Assembly: GCA_025200525.1 (NCBI GenBank)
Contig: CM045758.1
Coordinates: forward strand, 2,976,001-3,040,000
Direction: 5' to 3'
From: Camellia lanceoleosa
Lineage: Eukaryota; Streptophyta; Magnoliopsida; Ericales; Theaceae
Length of the DNA: 64,000 bases
A program made the translations under genes and the position numbers. Below, piece after piece: positions 27,828 to 38,825 of this stretch (position 1 is the first letter of the stretch; each line of letters begins with the position of its first letter). Under the pieces are notes generated by a model, which was not told where the DNA came from, ran no database searches, and saw only the letters and a list, made by a program, of their open reading frames with translations.

Positions 27828-30677
27828 TTAACTTTTATGTCCTTCTGTTGTATCAAAAAGAAGTCCCTCAGTCAACATCGAATGTGTGTGAGGATTAAGT
27901 TGGCACCCCTTTTCCTCCATGATGTCTACCAGTTCAGAGCATATATCAACAAGACCCCTCCTAAGTAAGCCATCAATCAGAACGTTCCAAGCCACTTCGT
28001 CATGATTGTATCCTTGATGAAGCAAACTACAGAAAACTGCTTTTGCCTTTTCGATATTTCCTTCATCATATAACCCACAAACAAGAAGCTTGTAGGACTC
28101 TAGATGTGGTAAAAAACCACGTCCAACCATAGTATCTACCATCCTCAATGCTTCCCTGTACATTCCCAATTTGCAGTAGCAGTTAACAAGAGAGTTATAA
28201 ACGTCTTCACTGGGAGATATTCCTCTTTTCTTCATATGATCCACCAACCTTGAGGCTTCTTCAAAGCGCCCCTCTCCGCAAAGACCTGTAGTGAGTGCAC
28301 TGTAAGTGTTAACATTAGGTGTGCAACCATGTTCAATCATACTCTCAAACAGCTCCAAAGCCGTATCAAATTCCATTATTTTCCATACATCAGCAATATT
28401 GATGGTGGTGACATTTGGATTCAATTCTTGTGCTATTCTATTTTTACTTTCTTTCAACAACTTCCCGCTAGATAGATGTTTGATTAGAACAGAATAGGTA
28501 TAATGAGAAGGTTCACATCTGGCATCAAACATACATTTGAAAATATCAAAAGCACGATGTATCAATCCTGCTCGCGCATACCCATCAATTAATACTGTAT
28601 AAGTCATCAAATCAGGCAGAACACCTTCCTCCTTCATGTTAGCCATCACATCTTCTGCTTCTTTCAACTTCCCTTGCTTGCAATATGCAAGAATAAATGG
28701 AGTGTAAGTGCAAACATCAGGCTTATATCCTAAGGAGACCATTTGGTCAAAAACTTTGTCGGCATCATCAAAGGCATATTCTTTCAACATTTGCTCAATG
28801 AGTATCGTATAACTAACAACTGTGGGCTTCACACCTCTAATCACCATCCTTTCCAGTAGTTGTGAGGCTTCATGCAGTTTATTCCCTTTGCACAATCCAT
28901 CTATCAACACATTGAAAGTCCAAGAGTTTGGAAAACAGTTTTCTGTAAGCATCCTCTCCAACAAACTGGACGCAAAATCAATTTTCTCTGCTTTGCAATA
29001 CCCATCGATTAAAGCAGTATATATCACTTCATTTGGCCTTATGCCTTTTTCCTTGAGAGAATCAAGTAGGCAATGAGCTTCTTCCACCCTCCCATGTTTA
29101 CATAAAGTATCTATAAGAGCACTATAAGTCCGCTGGTTGGGTACCACACCATTCTCATTCATCAAATTAAGCAACCTAAAAGCACTATCTAGATTACCCT
29201 CTTTACACTGTCCATGGATTAACAGATTATAAGTAATCAGGCTCGGTGACAGCTTCCGATCAACCATCTTACTAAGCAGTGCCATTGCCCTGTGAACCTT
29301 TCTAGCCTTACAAAACCCACAAATCAACTCATTGTATGTGCGAACGTCAGGACTGCATTTATTCAACTCCATCACATCAAATACTTCAAATGCAGCATCA
29401 ATCATTCCCTGCTTACAGTACCCATCAATCAAAGCATTGTACGTCACAACACTTGGAACCAACCCTTTCTCTGACATCACATTCAACATTTTCCTGGCTT
29501 CGTCAAGCTTCTTGTCATTACACATGCTATCAATGAGAACAGTGTAAGTATGAACATTTGGCTCGCAACCTTTCTCCATCATCTCTTTAAAAAGATTCAA
29601 TGCTTCCATTTTCCTACCCAATCCGCACAATGCATGTATCAAAACAGTATATGTCCGGACAGTCGGATGACAATCATCATCCCCCATATGGGAAAACAAC
29701 TTGAGAGCTTCATCAATTCTCTCAGCTTCACAAAACCCATGAATGAGATTGGTATAAGAAACCTCATTTCTTCGACAACCCTTCTGCGGCATAACCTTGA
29801 ACACCGTATAAGCACTATCTACATCCTTTCTCCTACAATTGCCTAATATCAGCGACGTGTATGTATGCACATCCGGGTTCAATCCGGCTTGCAAAATTTT
29901 ACTTAAATACAACCCCGCCTCAGCCACATTCCCCAATTTGCAATACACATTAATCATAGTATTAAAAGTATATATATTGGGCGAAATCTTATCATCCAAA
30001 ATCTCTACATAAACACTCTTCATTTCATCAATCATGAGAAACCTCGCTAATGACATCAATAGCATATTATAACATCTAAGAGTGAGCTTAAATTGAAGTT
30101 CACCGTCACCATCATTGCTTTTATTCATCTTTCTCAACACATTCAACACAAATTGTGCATCTTCAACCGATTCACACGATTTGACCATCGAAACACGGAT
30201 CTTTTCCGCGATGCCCAGGAACCGATTGCGTATTAGAATGGAGAGTAGAGAGGAATAGGACTGGACATTGGGTTTGAAGGTGGGTCTTAGGGAGAGAAAA
30301 TTGAACAGAGCAAGGGCAGTGTTGGGGTTGAGATTTGGATTGTTGGAGAAGAGAGAGGTGAGATGGGATGGGGATATGGAGGGGATTAGCTTCTTGAATG
30401 AAGGGTGTTTCTGCCAATTAGGGAGAGAGAGGAGAGAGAAGAGTTGGGTAGCGGTGAGATCGAGTGGCGGCGGCGAGGGGTGGTGGTGGTGGTGGTCGGA
30501 GGGTGGAGGTGGTTCGGTGAGTGGAGCGATTGAAGATAGTGATTTGAGAGAGGACTGACCTGTGAGCTTGGTGATGAGAGTGGCTCTTGATGTTGATGTT
30601 GTTGTGGCTGTTGAGGTTCGTATCATTGTGGTGGTACAGCAATGGATGGCGATGATGCAGAGGACTCCTCCATGCAT
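27828..30677 (-). CDS. P-class pentatricopeptide repeat protein, At5g65560-like
   Basis: PPR proteins of this class bind organellar RNA base by base and affect its stability, splicing or translation. This 949-residue, single-exon frame has about 20 consecutive 35-residue repeats of the form xxxTYNxLIDGYCKxGxxxEAxxLFxxMxxxGxxP, starting near residue 205 and running almost to the C terminus. One repeat toward the C-terminal end is followed by an insertion of about 29 residues (KNRIAQELNPNVTTINIADV). There is no E, DYW or SMR domain, so it is P-class. The N terminus is rich in Thr/Ser/Arg with few acids, consistent with organelle import; Met18 is an alternative start. Similarity in order and wording to Arabidopsis At5g65560 is extensive, from memory of that protein. 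No damage was seen. Confidence 0.95.
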   Translation of the reverse strand: MHGGVLCIIAIHCCTTTMIRTSTATTTSTSRATLITKLTGQSSLKSLSSIAPLTEPPPPSDHHHHHPSPPPLDLTATQLFSLLSLPNWQKHPSFKKLIPSISPSHLTSLFSNNPNLNPNTALALFNFLSLRPTFKPNVQSYSSLLSILIRNRFLGIAEKIRVSMVKSCESVEDAQFVLNVLRKMNKSNDGDGELQFKLTLRCYNMLLMSLARFLMIDEMKSVYVEILDDKISPNIYTFNTMINVYCKLGNVAEAGLYLSKILQAGLNPDVHTYTSLILGNCRRKDVDSAYTVFKVMPQKGCRRNEVSYTNLIHGFCEAERIDEALKLFSHMGDDDCHPTVRTYTVLIHALCGLGRKMEALNLFKEMMEKGCEPNVHTYTVLIDSMCNDKKLDEARKMLNVMSEKGLVPSVVTYNALIDGYCKQGMIDAAFEVFDVMELNKCSPDVRTYNELICGFCKARKVHRAMALLSKMVDRKLSPSLITYNLLIHGQCKEGNLDSAFRLLNLMNENGVVPNQRTYSALIDTLCKHGRVEEAHCLLDSLKEKGIRPNEVIYTALIDGYCKAEKIDFASSLLERMLTENCFPNSWTFNVLIDGLCKGNKLHEASQLLERMVIRGVKPTVVSYTILIEQMLKEYAFDDADKVFDQMVSLGYKPDVCTYTPFILAYCKQGKLKEAEDVMANMKEEGVLPDLMTYTVLIDGYARAGLIHRAFDIFKCMFDARCEPSHYTYSVLIKHLSSGKLLKESKNRIAQELNPNVTTINIADVWKIMEFDTALELFESMIEHGCTPNVNTYSALTTGLCGEGRFEEASRLVDHMKKRGISPSEDVYNSLVNCYCKLGMYREALRMVDTMVGRGFLPHLESYKLLVCGLYDEGNIEKAKAVFCSLLHQGYNHDEVAWNVLIDGLLRRGLVDICSELVDIMEEKGCQLNPHTHSMLTEGLLFDTTEGHKS

Positions 30678-30738
30678 GAATATAGGATTTTTTATTTTTT
30701 ATTTTTGAAATTGTTAGGGTTTCGAAAGCTTGAGGATT

Positions 30739-30770
30739 GATGAAGAAGAAGAAGAAGAAGAAGAAGAAGA
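30739..30770. repeat. (GAA)n microsatellite upstream of the PPR gene
   Basis: About ten GAA units lie 60-90 bp upstream of the PPR start codon, read as TTC repeats in the sense of that gene. They are probably in its 5' UTR and length-variable. Confidence 0.75.
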
Positions 30771-30911
30771 ATATGAGGAGATATGCAGAGATCGGAGAAG
30801 AAGAAGGGAAATGGTGAGGCAGGCGGCAAGGTGGGTTGAGGCCATGGATGGGACCCCGCCCTAGTCCTACTTCCAAGTTGAAAACAAAAGAAGCCTATTT
30901 TTTTTTTTTTT

Positions 30912-31868
30912 GGGTAAATTACCTGCACCATATTCAGATTTAGCTAAATTATAATTTTTTTTTTCTGAGATTTTAAAAACTCAAGTTTTATATTCACATA
31001 ATAATTTAATTTATACCGTTAATTAAATGTTAAGAATAATTAATTGACATTATCAAAATATAAATTGATAGATAATATTGTCTTTGTTAAAATTCTTTTG
31101 ATAAATTAACAAAATTTATAAAAGAATTACATTAGATGGAAAAAAAAAATTAAATTTTTTAAACCATGTTTGATTTGTTGTTTCGAAAAAAAATTCAGAA
31201 TTTAAAAAAAAAATTATTTCTAACCACTTAAAAGATAAAATTATAGAAAAATTATTTTTTATTTCTTAACCAAATTAATTTTTTTTTAATTTAAAAATAA
31301 ATTTCTAAAAATCAAACCAAACATACTCTAATAATTTTTTGACAAGTCATTTCTTGTGTTTTTAACTTATTTAATTATTTATTAATTTTATGATATTTTC
31401 ACCATCTAGCACTACAATATATAAGAGTTTTAGAGACTAATTTTTCAATCTCTAAAAGTAAAATTTTTGTAGTCGCTAACTGAAAAATTAAAAATAAGGC
31501 TTTTAATGATAAAATTTTGAAAATATCAATAATAAATAGAATTTTAGAGACAAAATAATTTAGTCTCAAAATGGTTTATTTTTTTAGACAAAAAATTTGA
31601 TACCAAAAAGATAATAATTAACCACTAATGTTCAATTTTCATTGCTAAAAATATAATAACGATGTTTTTTGGAACAAAAATATTTGGTCTCCTAAAATTA
31701 ATTTTGTCCCTAAATTTTGGTGTCTAAAATCTTAATTTTTTTTTAGTGTGATAAGTGTTTTTCCATTTTAATTTTGTATTTCATAACTTATTTTAAAATG
31801 ATAATTAACTAAACCTGAGGAGATAATCTACAATTTAGCTAAATCTCATGGGGTGTAGGTAATTGCCC
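30912..31868. mobile_element. MULE-like non-autonomous element
   Basis: Left end GGGTAAATTACCTGCACCA faces right end GGGGTGTAGGTAATTGCCC; the arms also share TTTAGCTAAAT. The end sequence resembles the element at 16389-16755 (GGGTAAATTAC). Flanks are T-rich, so the duplication cannot be judged. A second, diverged right end (TGTAGGTAATTTGTC) at about 31994-32008 shows further rearrangement. A CACTA-like element is nested inside. Confidence 0.55.
31410..31748. mobile_element. CACTA-like non-autonomous element nested in the MULE-like element
   Basis: Begins CACTACAATATATAAGAG and ends TTTTTTTTAGTG, giving the CACTA/TAGTG termini of the En/Spm superfamily. Subterminal arms repeat the theme TTTAGAGAC(T/A)AA in both orientations. 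The 3-bp flanks (TAG and TGA) do not match. Confidence 0.5.
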
Positions 31869-32218
31869 TTATTTGTCAAAAAGGCATTTTAGTTAATTTA
31901 TGATATTTGTTAACGGCGTTAACTGCGATTGGACAAAATGTAATTTTTAAAATCTCAGGAGGAATCTGTAATTTCGTTAAACCTCAAGGAAGGTGTAGGT
32001 AATTTGTCTCCTTTTTTTTTGCTTTTGTTTTTTGATTTCAATGTTTTGGGAAAAAATGGAAAGACGTAAATAAATTTTAATTAAATAAGTTTATGCACCT
32101 CTTTTTTTTTAAGGTAAAAAATACTTTATACTCTCAAATTTTTATCTTAAATTTATTTTTTTATTTTAATCCATTATCTTTTAATTGTGATAATTAAATT
32201 ATCATACTTTAGCTCGTG

Positions 32219-32555
32219 TTTCAATGTTGCAAACGGATTGAATTGTTCTTCAATTAGCTCGATTCGACTCGTTAAGACCTTATCTCGTTTAGTAAACGAG
32301 TCAAACTCAAACTCAAATATTAGACTCGTTTAGTAAATAAACCGATCTCGAGCTCCGTCTCATTTATTTTTATTTAAATTATATAATAAATATATTATTT
32401 ATGTATTAAATAATATAAATAATTTATATAAAAAAAAATCTTATTAAGTTGAGCTAAGCCAAACTTGAGTTTCATAAATATTATTGAGCCAAGCTAAGTT
32501 CGAGCTCAATAAGTAAATGAGCCGAACTTGAACTCAACTCAACTTGTTTGCAACC
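32219..32555. mobile_element. hAT-like MITE remnant (GAGCTCGA type)
   Basis: TTGCAAACGGATTGAATTG (left) faces AACTCAACTTGTTTGCAA (right), and the interior has many copies of CTCGTTTAGTAAA and GAGCTCAA in opposite orientation. Such Phe-Glu-like 'AACGAGCCGAGCTCGAGC' subterminal repeats are common in plant hAT MITEs. Terminal TAGGGGTG is lost. Confidence 0.45.
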
Positions 32556-33302
32556 GTACAATGTATTCATTTGGTCATTTATCATTACAAGTTTGAATAA
32601 AAAATGCTCGTGTGAGCACATTTTCTAGGTAGAAAAGAAAAATAAAATGGTTAAATTGAGAGAAATCTTTTTTTTTTTTTTTTTTTTGAAAGGGAATAAA
32701 ATTTTCGTTGATAAAAGTCTGAATCAATTCGATGCAACGCTATCACAAAATCTTAAAAATAAAAAAACAATCTTCATAGAATAAATAATCTAAGTCTCTA
32801 TAAAGGAGGATAAAATGCCTCCACAATGATGGAAACAAACATCTACACGAAGGATTATTACATCAACAAGTTAAAAATTAAGAAAACCAAACAGAAAAAA
32901 AAACACTACATTCAAGTAACCATCGAACTTATCCAAAATTCTGCTGCTCTGCTGCATTCAACTTGGAATTTGAAGACTCCACTTCTGCTGGTCAAGATAG
33001 AACATTGAAATTGAAGTGGTCGTCTAGTATGGAACAACGCATTATCCACCGTTTGGCTTTCGGATTGTGAGAATATTTGAAACTAAATCTTAAAATTTTG
33101 AATTCAAGAGTGGATAAGGTAGTGATGACCAAATTGGTGAGGTCAAATCATAATTGAATTAAAGACCAAATCTGAAAGAAGATCGCATGAGGATTGAATG
33201 GAAGGGAAATGAGAGGAGAGGGAGATTGGAGAGACAGGGAAACCACCACCGTCTCCCTCTTTCACAACAGGAAATCAGAGAAATTAATTTATCTCTCTAA
33301 GT
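32556..33302. other. AT-rich intergenic DNA, nothing recognised
   Basis: No gene or element end supported. Confidence 0.45.
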
Positions 33303-33752
33303 TAGGGGTGTGCGCAGTGAGGTTCGGATGGTTTGAGAGTAAAATTACAAACCGAATGACAGGTTGGCGGATTAGCGGATTGACAATTTGCGGTTTGGGC
33401 TGTTTTTGGCGAATTAGTTGATTGAAGAATATTCTAACTAATTATCATACATTTGTATAATATTTTTTAGATATATAATACAATGTAATTTTAAATAATA
33501 TGTTTCATATATATAACCACTAATTTATAATAAATTTTATATCTTAAATCTCTCTCACACTTATTTTTACATTGATATTTCATTGAATGTTAAAAAATAT
33601 ATATGTATTAACTATAGCGGAGCAGAGCGGTTCGGTTGGCAAATTATAAATTTTAAAATTTAAACCGCGGTTAGCGGTTAGAGTGGTGCGGATAGATGCG
33701 GATTGGCGCGATTTTAGCGAATTGGACAGTATTTTGCACAGTTCTACTCTTA
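33303..33752. mobile_element. hAT-like element remnant, about 450 bp
   Basis: Left end TAGGGGTGTGCGCAG has the same seven-base terminus as the hAT element at 4529; right end CACAGTTCTACTCTTA is eroded. Subterminal GGCGGATTAGCGGATTG and GCGGTTAGCGGTTAGAG motifs are of the same type. No 8-bp duplication remains. Confidence 0.5.
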
Positions 33753-34029
33753 GTTATTGTAGTGAGATTTGTTAAGGTTTTAAAAGATTAATTATTGCAA
33801 ATTATATTTGTTATTTAAAAATATATATATATATATATATTTTATTAATTTTATATAATACATTTTGACAAAAAAATTACATACAATAAAAATAGAAATA
33901 ATACTATGATACATACTCTCGGAAAATAGATATAAAAATTTGGCATATCTATAGACAGTTTGTACATGGCACCATTCTTCTATTTTTAGTTTACAATTTC
34001 TACTAAAAATCAATGGCCATCAATATCTA

Positions 34030-34408
34030 AATATGTATATTTTTTTTTTTTGTTACAGGAAAATCCTCCCTACCCTCCCACAGGTCCAAGGTAGCGCCCC
34101 TTGCAGAGATCACCATACAGAGATCACCAGGGTATCCTGCTAGCCGTTCCGAGCGAGGAGACTATAACCTGAGAAGTTGCCCTGATCTCCCAAGATAAGT
34201 TCCGCTTAAGTCAAGACTTGCACAGCGGGAGAGCATTGAACCCACACCAAGTGCTGATTAGACAACTTAAGGTCCAACCTCCTAACCAATTGTGCTTCGC
34301 CCAGGAGATTGGCTCAAGAGAGAAGGAATTGAACTCATGACCTTGGGGTTTAAACCCCAAACCTTAACCATAATTCCACCTATCCTTGGGTTAGAATATG
34401 TATATTTT
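34030..34408 (-). mobile_element. SINE in antisense, with TSD
   Basis: On the minus strand a GC-richer body (34394 to 34052) ends in an A-tail, seen as a T-run at 34041-34051. AATATGTATAT(TTT) occurs on both sides (from 34030 and 34395-34408), a target duplication of at least 11 bp. The 5' end has tRNA-like promoter boxes: ATGGTTAAGG and GAGTTCAATTCC, and a second pair AATTGGTTAGGAGG and GGGTTCAATGCT. That is typical of tRNA-derived SINEs transcribed by RNA polymerase III. Family not identified. Confidence 0.7.
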
Positions 34409-34548
34409 AACTGTAGTAAGTTATTTATCATATGGATGTAAGATCGTAGTCTTCAAATTTAATATTAAAAATATAAGTAGTACAATCAAATAAAATTGAG
34501 CAACCAGAACAAAAGTTACAGTAAACAGTAATGGATCCAGAGTAGGGT

Positions 34549-35125
34549 AGGAATGGGCATCAATCGGGCTATATCAGGTTTGGGCCGAGCCTAAACTATA
34601 AGAAATTTGGTGCCCAAGTTTGAGACCCCCCCCAAAAAAAAATTGACCCAGCCCAATATCAAGTCTAAAAGTTCAATATCAAACCCAACCCTAAATTGTT
34701 AAAAAAATAAAAATAAAAATAAAAAACCAACCCTAAAAATATATTATTACAATTCCAAGCCTTCCCAATAAACTCATATAATAATTAAATAATCAATTTT
34801 ATAAAATAAAGTTGGCACAACTATTTAATTTTTATTTATTATATTATAAGTTTTGAAATTAGTAGGTGCAAATTTTCCTTTTTAAGTGTATCTATAATTT
34901 AAACAGAAATGAAACTAATAAATTATATATCCACATTTATGTATAAATTACATAAAATATATTAATAATTATGTTGAGGTGAGTTTAAGAATCCTAAGTC
35001 CAGCCCATTTAATAAGTGAGTTCAAAAGTTCAATCCAATTCAATTTATGTATTTAAATATTAATTTCAAACTTTTAAAAAAGTGAGGTACAGTAGACGGA
35101 CTAAACAAATCAACATGGTAGTACC
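34549..35125. mobile_element. Possible hAT-like element remnant
   Basis: GGTAGGAATGGGCATC at the left faces GTAGTACCCATCCC at the right, with CAGGTTTGGGCCGAGCC-type subterminal sequence on one side. The interior is AT-rich and non-coding. Confidence 0.35.
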
Positions 35126-35310
35126 CATCCCAAAAATAGAGGAGAGCTTGGAATGTTGGAATTAGAAATAGAGGCAATGCTCACTGCACAATAACCAAAG
35201 TGGGATGCCGTATCCATAGTTCTCCATTGTCATCCATAATCATGGAGCAATTTTTGCATACTCATATGATATTATCGAATTATTTTTTTTAAATTTTTTT
35301 GTTTTTTTTT

Positions 35311-36056
35311 ATGTATCTTATTTAGATATATCTAAAAATTTGTTTTAAAAAAAATTCAAAAAAAATATATTAAGTATTTATAGTAAAAATAAATTAGTAT
35401 CAAATTTAAAATAAATGATTTGAGTCAATAAAATAAAATAAATAAATGATTTAATTTAATCAATTAAATTTTAATATTATGATTTTAATTTTTTAAATTT
35501 TAAAATATTTTTTTAAATATTTTAATTTTTTTATTATGTATTTAGTCTTTATTAAGTGTAGAGTTATGAAAGTAGTAGAAATTTTCGTTATATATTTGTT
35601 TTGTTATGAGTTTGAAAATAATTTTTTTGAATCTAAAATATTTATTTTTAAATTTTTGAATCTAAAACATTTTGATTTAAAATGAATGAGGACCACATTT
35701 TTTTTCATATGTCCACAAAAGTATGCAGCATTTTTAAAAGACGGGTGACGGTTTGGTGACCGACGCTTGCTGACCGCCAATTCAACCAAAATAATTTTTT
35801 TTTTTTTTTTAAAAAATTAAAATCGTAATATTAAAATTTAATTTCTTAATTCATTCTTTCCTTTCAAACGTGAGCTTCAAAACCTTTGGATCACATTTTG
35901 ATTTTTTATTTTTTGTTTTTCGTATTTTTTTTTTTTACTAATTTATATTTAATATTTTAAACAATTTTAAAATTTTTAAACACACCTACTATAGTTTCAA
36001 TATATTTTTATGTATTTGTTAAATTTTATTTTTAGATATATCTAAATAAGATACAT
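35311..36056. mobile_element. MITE-like element with perfect 28-bp terminal inverted repeats
   Basis: ATGTATCTTATTTAGATATA... (35311-35338) is exactly complementary to the last 28 bases (36029-36056). T-runs outside the left arm face an A-run outside the right arm (36057-36077), so the potential stem is longer. The 690-bp interior is AT-rich and non-coding. Related GATGTATCTAAAAA(G) arms occur near 37960-38135 and 55060-55280. Confidence 0.6.
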
Positions 36057-36210
36057 AAAAAAAAAAAAAAAAAAAAAGATATTATCATGGTGACGCCTTC
36101 CTATATTATGATTAATTTAAGAATAATGCTATATGTATTAATTAATATATCAATTGATGATGTGATATAATTTAAAATATTTTTGGTATTTATAATTGGA
36201 TAATTCCTAG

Positions 36211-36630
36211 TAGCTCGAATTTGTGGCTCGATTTTGGCTTGACAGCCCAAAACGACGTCGTTTTGGGCTGTCTTTTTTTTTTTTTTTTCCTCTTCCTTTT
36301 CTTTCTTTCTTTTCTTCTTCTTCTTCGTTTTTGTTGAACACAGGCGAGAGAAACAGAGGGGAAGAGGAGGAAGAACGGAAGAGGAAGAAGCAGAGGAGAA
36401 AAAGGGAGAGAAGAGAGGAAGAAGAGAGGAGGGAGGATCGTCGCTGCTCGCCTCGCCACCGCCGCCGCCGTTGCTGTCATTCTTGCCGATCGTCAAGAAG
36501 ACTGATCACGCCGGCTCCGCCTCACCACTTCCAGCCCCAAATGTTGGGCCCCCTCTAGTCCCTCCTCCTCCTCCTTCCTCCTCCTCCCTTCCCTGATTCG
36601 AGCCATTTCGAGCCGCTCGGTTTCGAGCTA
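36211..36630. mobile_element. Inverted-repeat element with CT/GA-rich core
   Basis: Ends TAGCTCGAATTTGTGGCTCG and CGGTTTCGAGCTA are complementary. A 32-bp perfect palindrome sits near the left end (36241-36272). The core is a long pyrimidine then purine tract (36270-36450) that gives spurious open frames rich in Arg/Glu or Ser/Leu on both strands. No target duplication was found. Confidence 0.4.
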
Positions 36631-37794
36631 CCTATCACTGCCGTTTATAATTTGTATAATGAATGTTATCAATAATGAAGTGTTTTGGAAAGTTGGTAAA
36701 AAGTTGACTTTTGACTTTTTATCAAGTTTTTTGACTTTTTGGAAGTGATTTGGAAAGTTAATAAAAAACTGACTTTTTTGCTTTTTAGTTTAATATTTTT
36801 TAAAAGTGTCACATCACTCTAAAATGACCAAAATATCTTTACTTTTTGCATGTGAACAATTTTTTGAATTAATTAATTATAATGTTCCAGAGGGTAGTTT
36901 GGTAAATTTTTAAGTGACTTTTTTGGGTTTTCCCAAATGGGATCAGTGACGTTTTTGCAAGAGTTGGCGTTTTTGGAAAGTTGCTCAAAACGCAGCTTTT
37001 TGTTGCGTTGCCAAAACGGCACAATAATGTCATAACTAGTTTTTGTATACTAGTTAATAAATTAATTGGTACATGTAACACTACTTTTAATTTAAACAAT
37101 CAAGTCAATTGTATTTATGTTGGATTATGTGATTGATTTAGGTGTTGTTAATTGATGGGAGAAGTTATTGGTTGGTCTTGCAGGATTATTTTACACCATT
37201 TATTGAGGGACAAGTATCTTATTATCTCTTAAAAAGAGATAAAAATATGGTAAATTCCACTTATTCAACCAATCATAGCTAAGTTGAAGCACCACATTAA
37301 CTTTTATCCCAAGATCAAACAATAATTTTTCTATTCATGGTGTGTGTCTTTTTTAGTAGTTTTTTAAAACTAAAATATAAAGTGAAAAAAAAAATATTTG
37401 AAAAAATATATTTTTTAACTTAAAAAAAAAAAGTGTAAATAAGAAGGAAACTTTGACAAAATGAATGAAAATAAAATTTTAAAACTTTTATATAAATTAA
37501 TTTATTTTTAATTTTTAATTAAAATAACCAAAAGGAGTCTCAATCATCTATGTGAAATTTTAGGAAATATCTTTTGTCTGGCTTATCCAACATTTGTTGT
37601 TGGGTGAAGTAATTTTGGCGTATTTTAAATATTAGGTTAAAAGTTTATTTTTAAATTTCAAAATATATATATATATAAATAATGTGTGTATTTGGTTTGA
37701 GTTTTTTGGATTAAATTTTGAAAAAATTAGTTTTTTATTTTTGGTATTTTTTGGTTTTTAGTGAATATTTTTAAAATTTCAAACATTTTTTATT
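36631..37794. other. Intergenic DNA with repeat fragments
   Basis: No gene. Repeated short phrases such as TTTTGGAAAGTTGGTAAAAAG and GACTTTTTATCAAG near 36680-36790 recur around 39490-39770 and look like eroded MITE copies. Confidence 0.4.
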
Positions 37795-37955
37795 TGAGAT
37801 GTTCTAAATAAGTGCACTTTTTGACTTTTTATGAAATATGAGTTGGGTTTGAAGTGATGTGATAGAGAGGTGATATGACTTAAATAAGATGATGTGACTT
37901 AAATAGGATAGTGACTTTTTAAATTTTTTAGTACATGACAAACAAGACCTTAGAT
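37795..37955 (+). repeat. Dispersed repeat, copy 1
   Basis: Shares the order CTTTTTATGAAATATG, TTTGAAGTGATGTG, TAGAGAGGTGAT, AAATAGGATAGT, GACTTTTT with the copy at 46205-46385. Probably a MITE family. Confidence 0.6.
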
Positions 37956-38539
37956 GTATCTAAAAAGTAAAAAATTTATAAAAATATATTTTAAAAAATT
38001 AATAAATACATAAAAATATGAGAAATATACTGAATTTTCGTATTTTTTTTATATTTTTTGTATTTATTAAATTTTTTAAATATTTTTTTCACAAAAATTA
38101 TACTTTTTTTGTGTATTTATATTAGGTGTATCTAAAAATTAAAAAATTACTTAAAATATTTTAAAAATTCAATAAAAATAAAAAAATTCAAAAAATAAGG
38201 AAATAGAATTTTTTGAAAATTATTTTAAAAAAATAAAAAATAAGCAAAATATAATTTTAAGAAATTAAAAAATTAATTTTTAATTTAATTGTCAAAATAG
38301 GGCTTTGTCGACTAATAGCATGATCTATGAGTTGTGACAACATTACCGTCCAACTCACTGACGCACACCCCACCCAAAAAACTAAAATAAAGTATTGACT
38401 GATACAGCCACATTACGTGTCCTCATGTCTCACCAAACACTAATGTTATAGTCCACACAAACCATGAATGCTATTTTTATCAATTACAACATATTTTTTT
38501 TTATGGGGGCAAATGGACGGTATTGTTGGACTCATGCAA
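37956..38539. other. AT-rich intergenic DNA with one palindromic repeat
   Basis: TTAGATGTATCTAAAAAG (about 37952) faces TTAGGTGTATCTAAAAATT (about 38123), probably ends of a MITE related to 35311-36056. No gene. Confidence 0.4.
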
Positions 38540-38825
38540 ATTTATTACGGGTCTTATTTTAATAATTAAAATCGTTTAATATATAGAATTTATCAAATAT
38601 TATTTGTCTGTAAAAAGTTACGTTGATCGAATATCAATGGTTATGTGATCAAATCAATTTTGTATAAAAAAAATAGACGGTGAACAAATTAATGGTTGAC
38701 AAAAAACTAATAAGATGAGATAACTATTGATATTCGATCAAAGTGATTTTTTACAGACATATAGTACTCGACGAGTTTTATACATCGAACGGTTCGAATT
38801 ATTAAAACGGAATCCGTGATGGATC
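38540..38825. mobile_element. Long-TIR palindromic MITE, about 286 bp
   Basis: TCTTATTTTAATAATT at the left faces AATTATTAAAACGG at the right; arms of about 100 bp pair through GTCTGTAAAAAGT, GATCGAATATCAATGG and their complements. It is the same inner motif as in the element at 18152-18490. Confidence 0.65.

Noticed and set aside
27439..27856. 108- and 104-codon frames on opposite strands just past the PPR stop
   Set aside because: They overlap each other and match nothing; this is probably PPR 3' UTR.
36101..36558. Arg/Glu-rich and Ser/Pro-rich frames on both strands
   Set aside because: Produced by a purine/pyrimidine-biased tract inside a transposon-like element.
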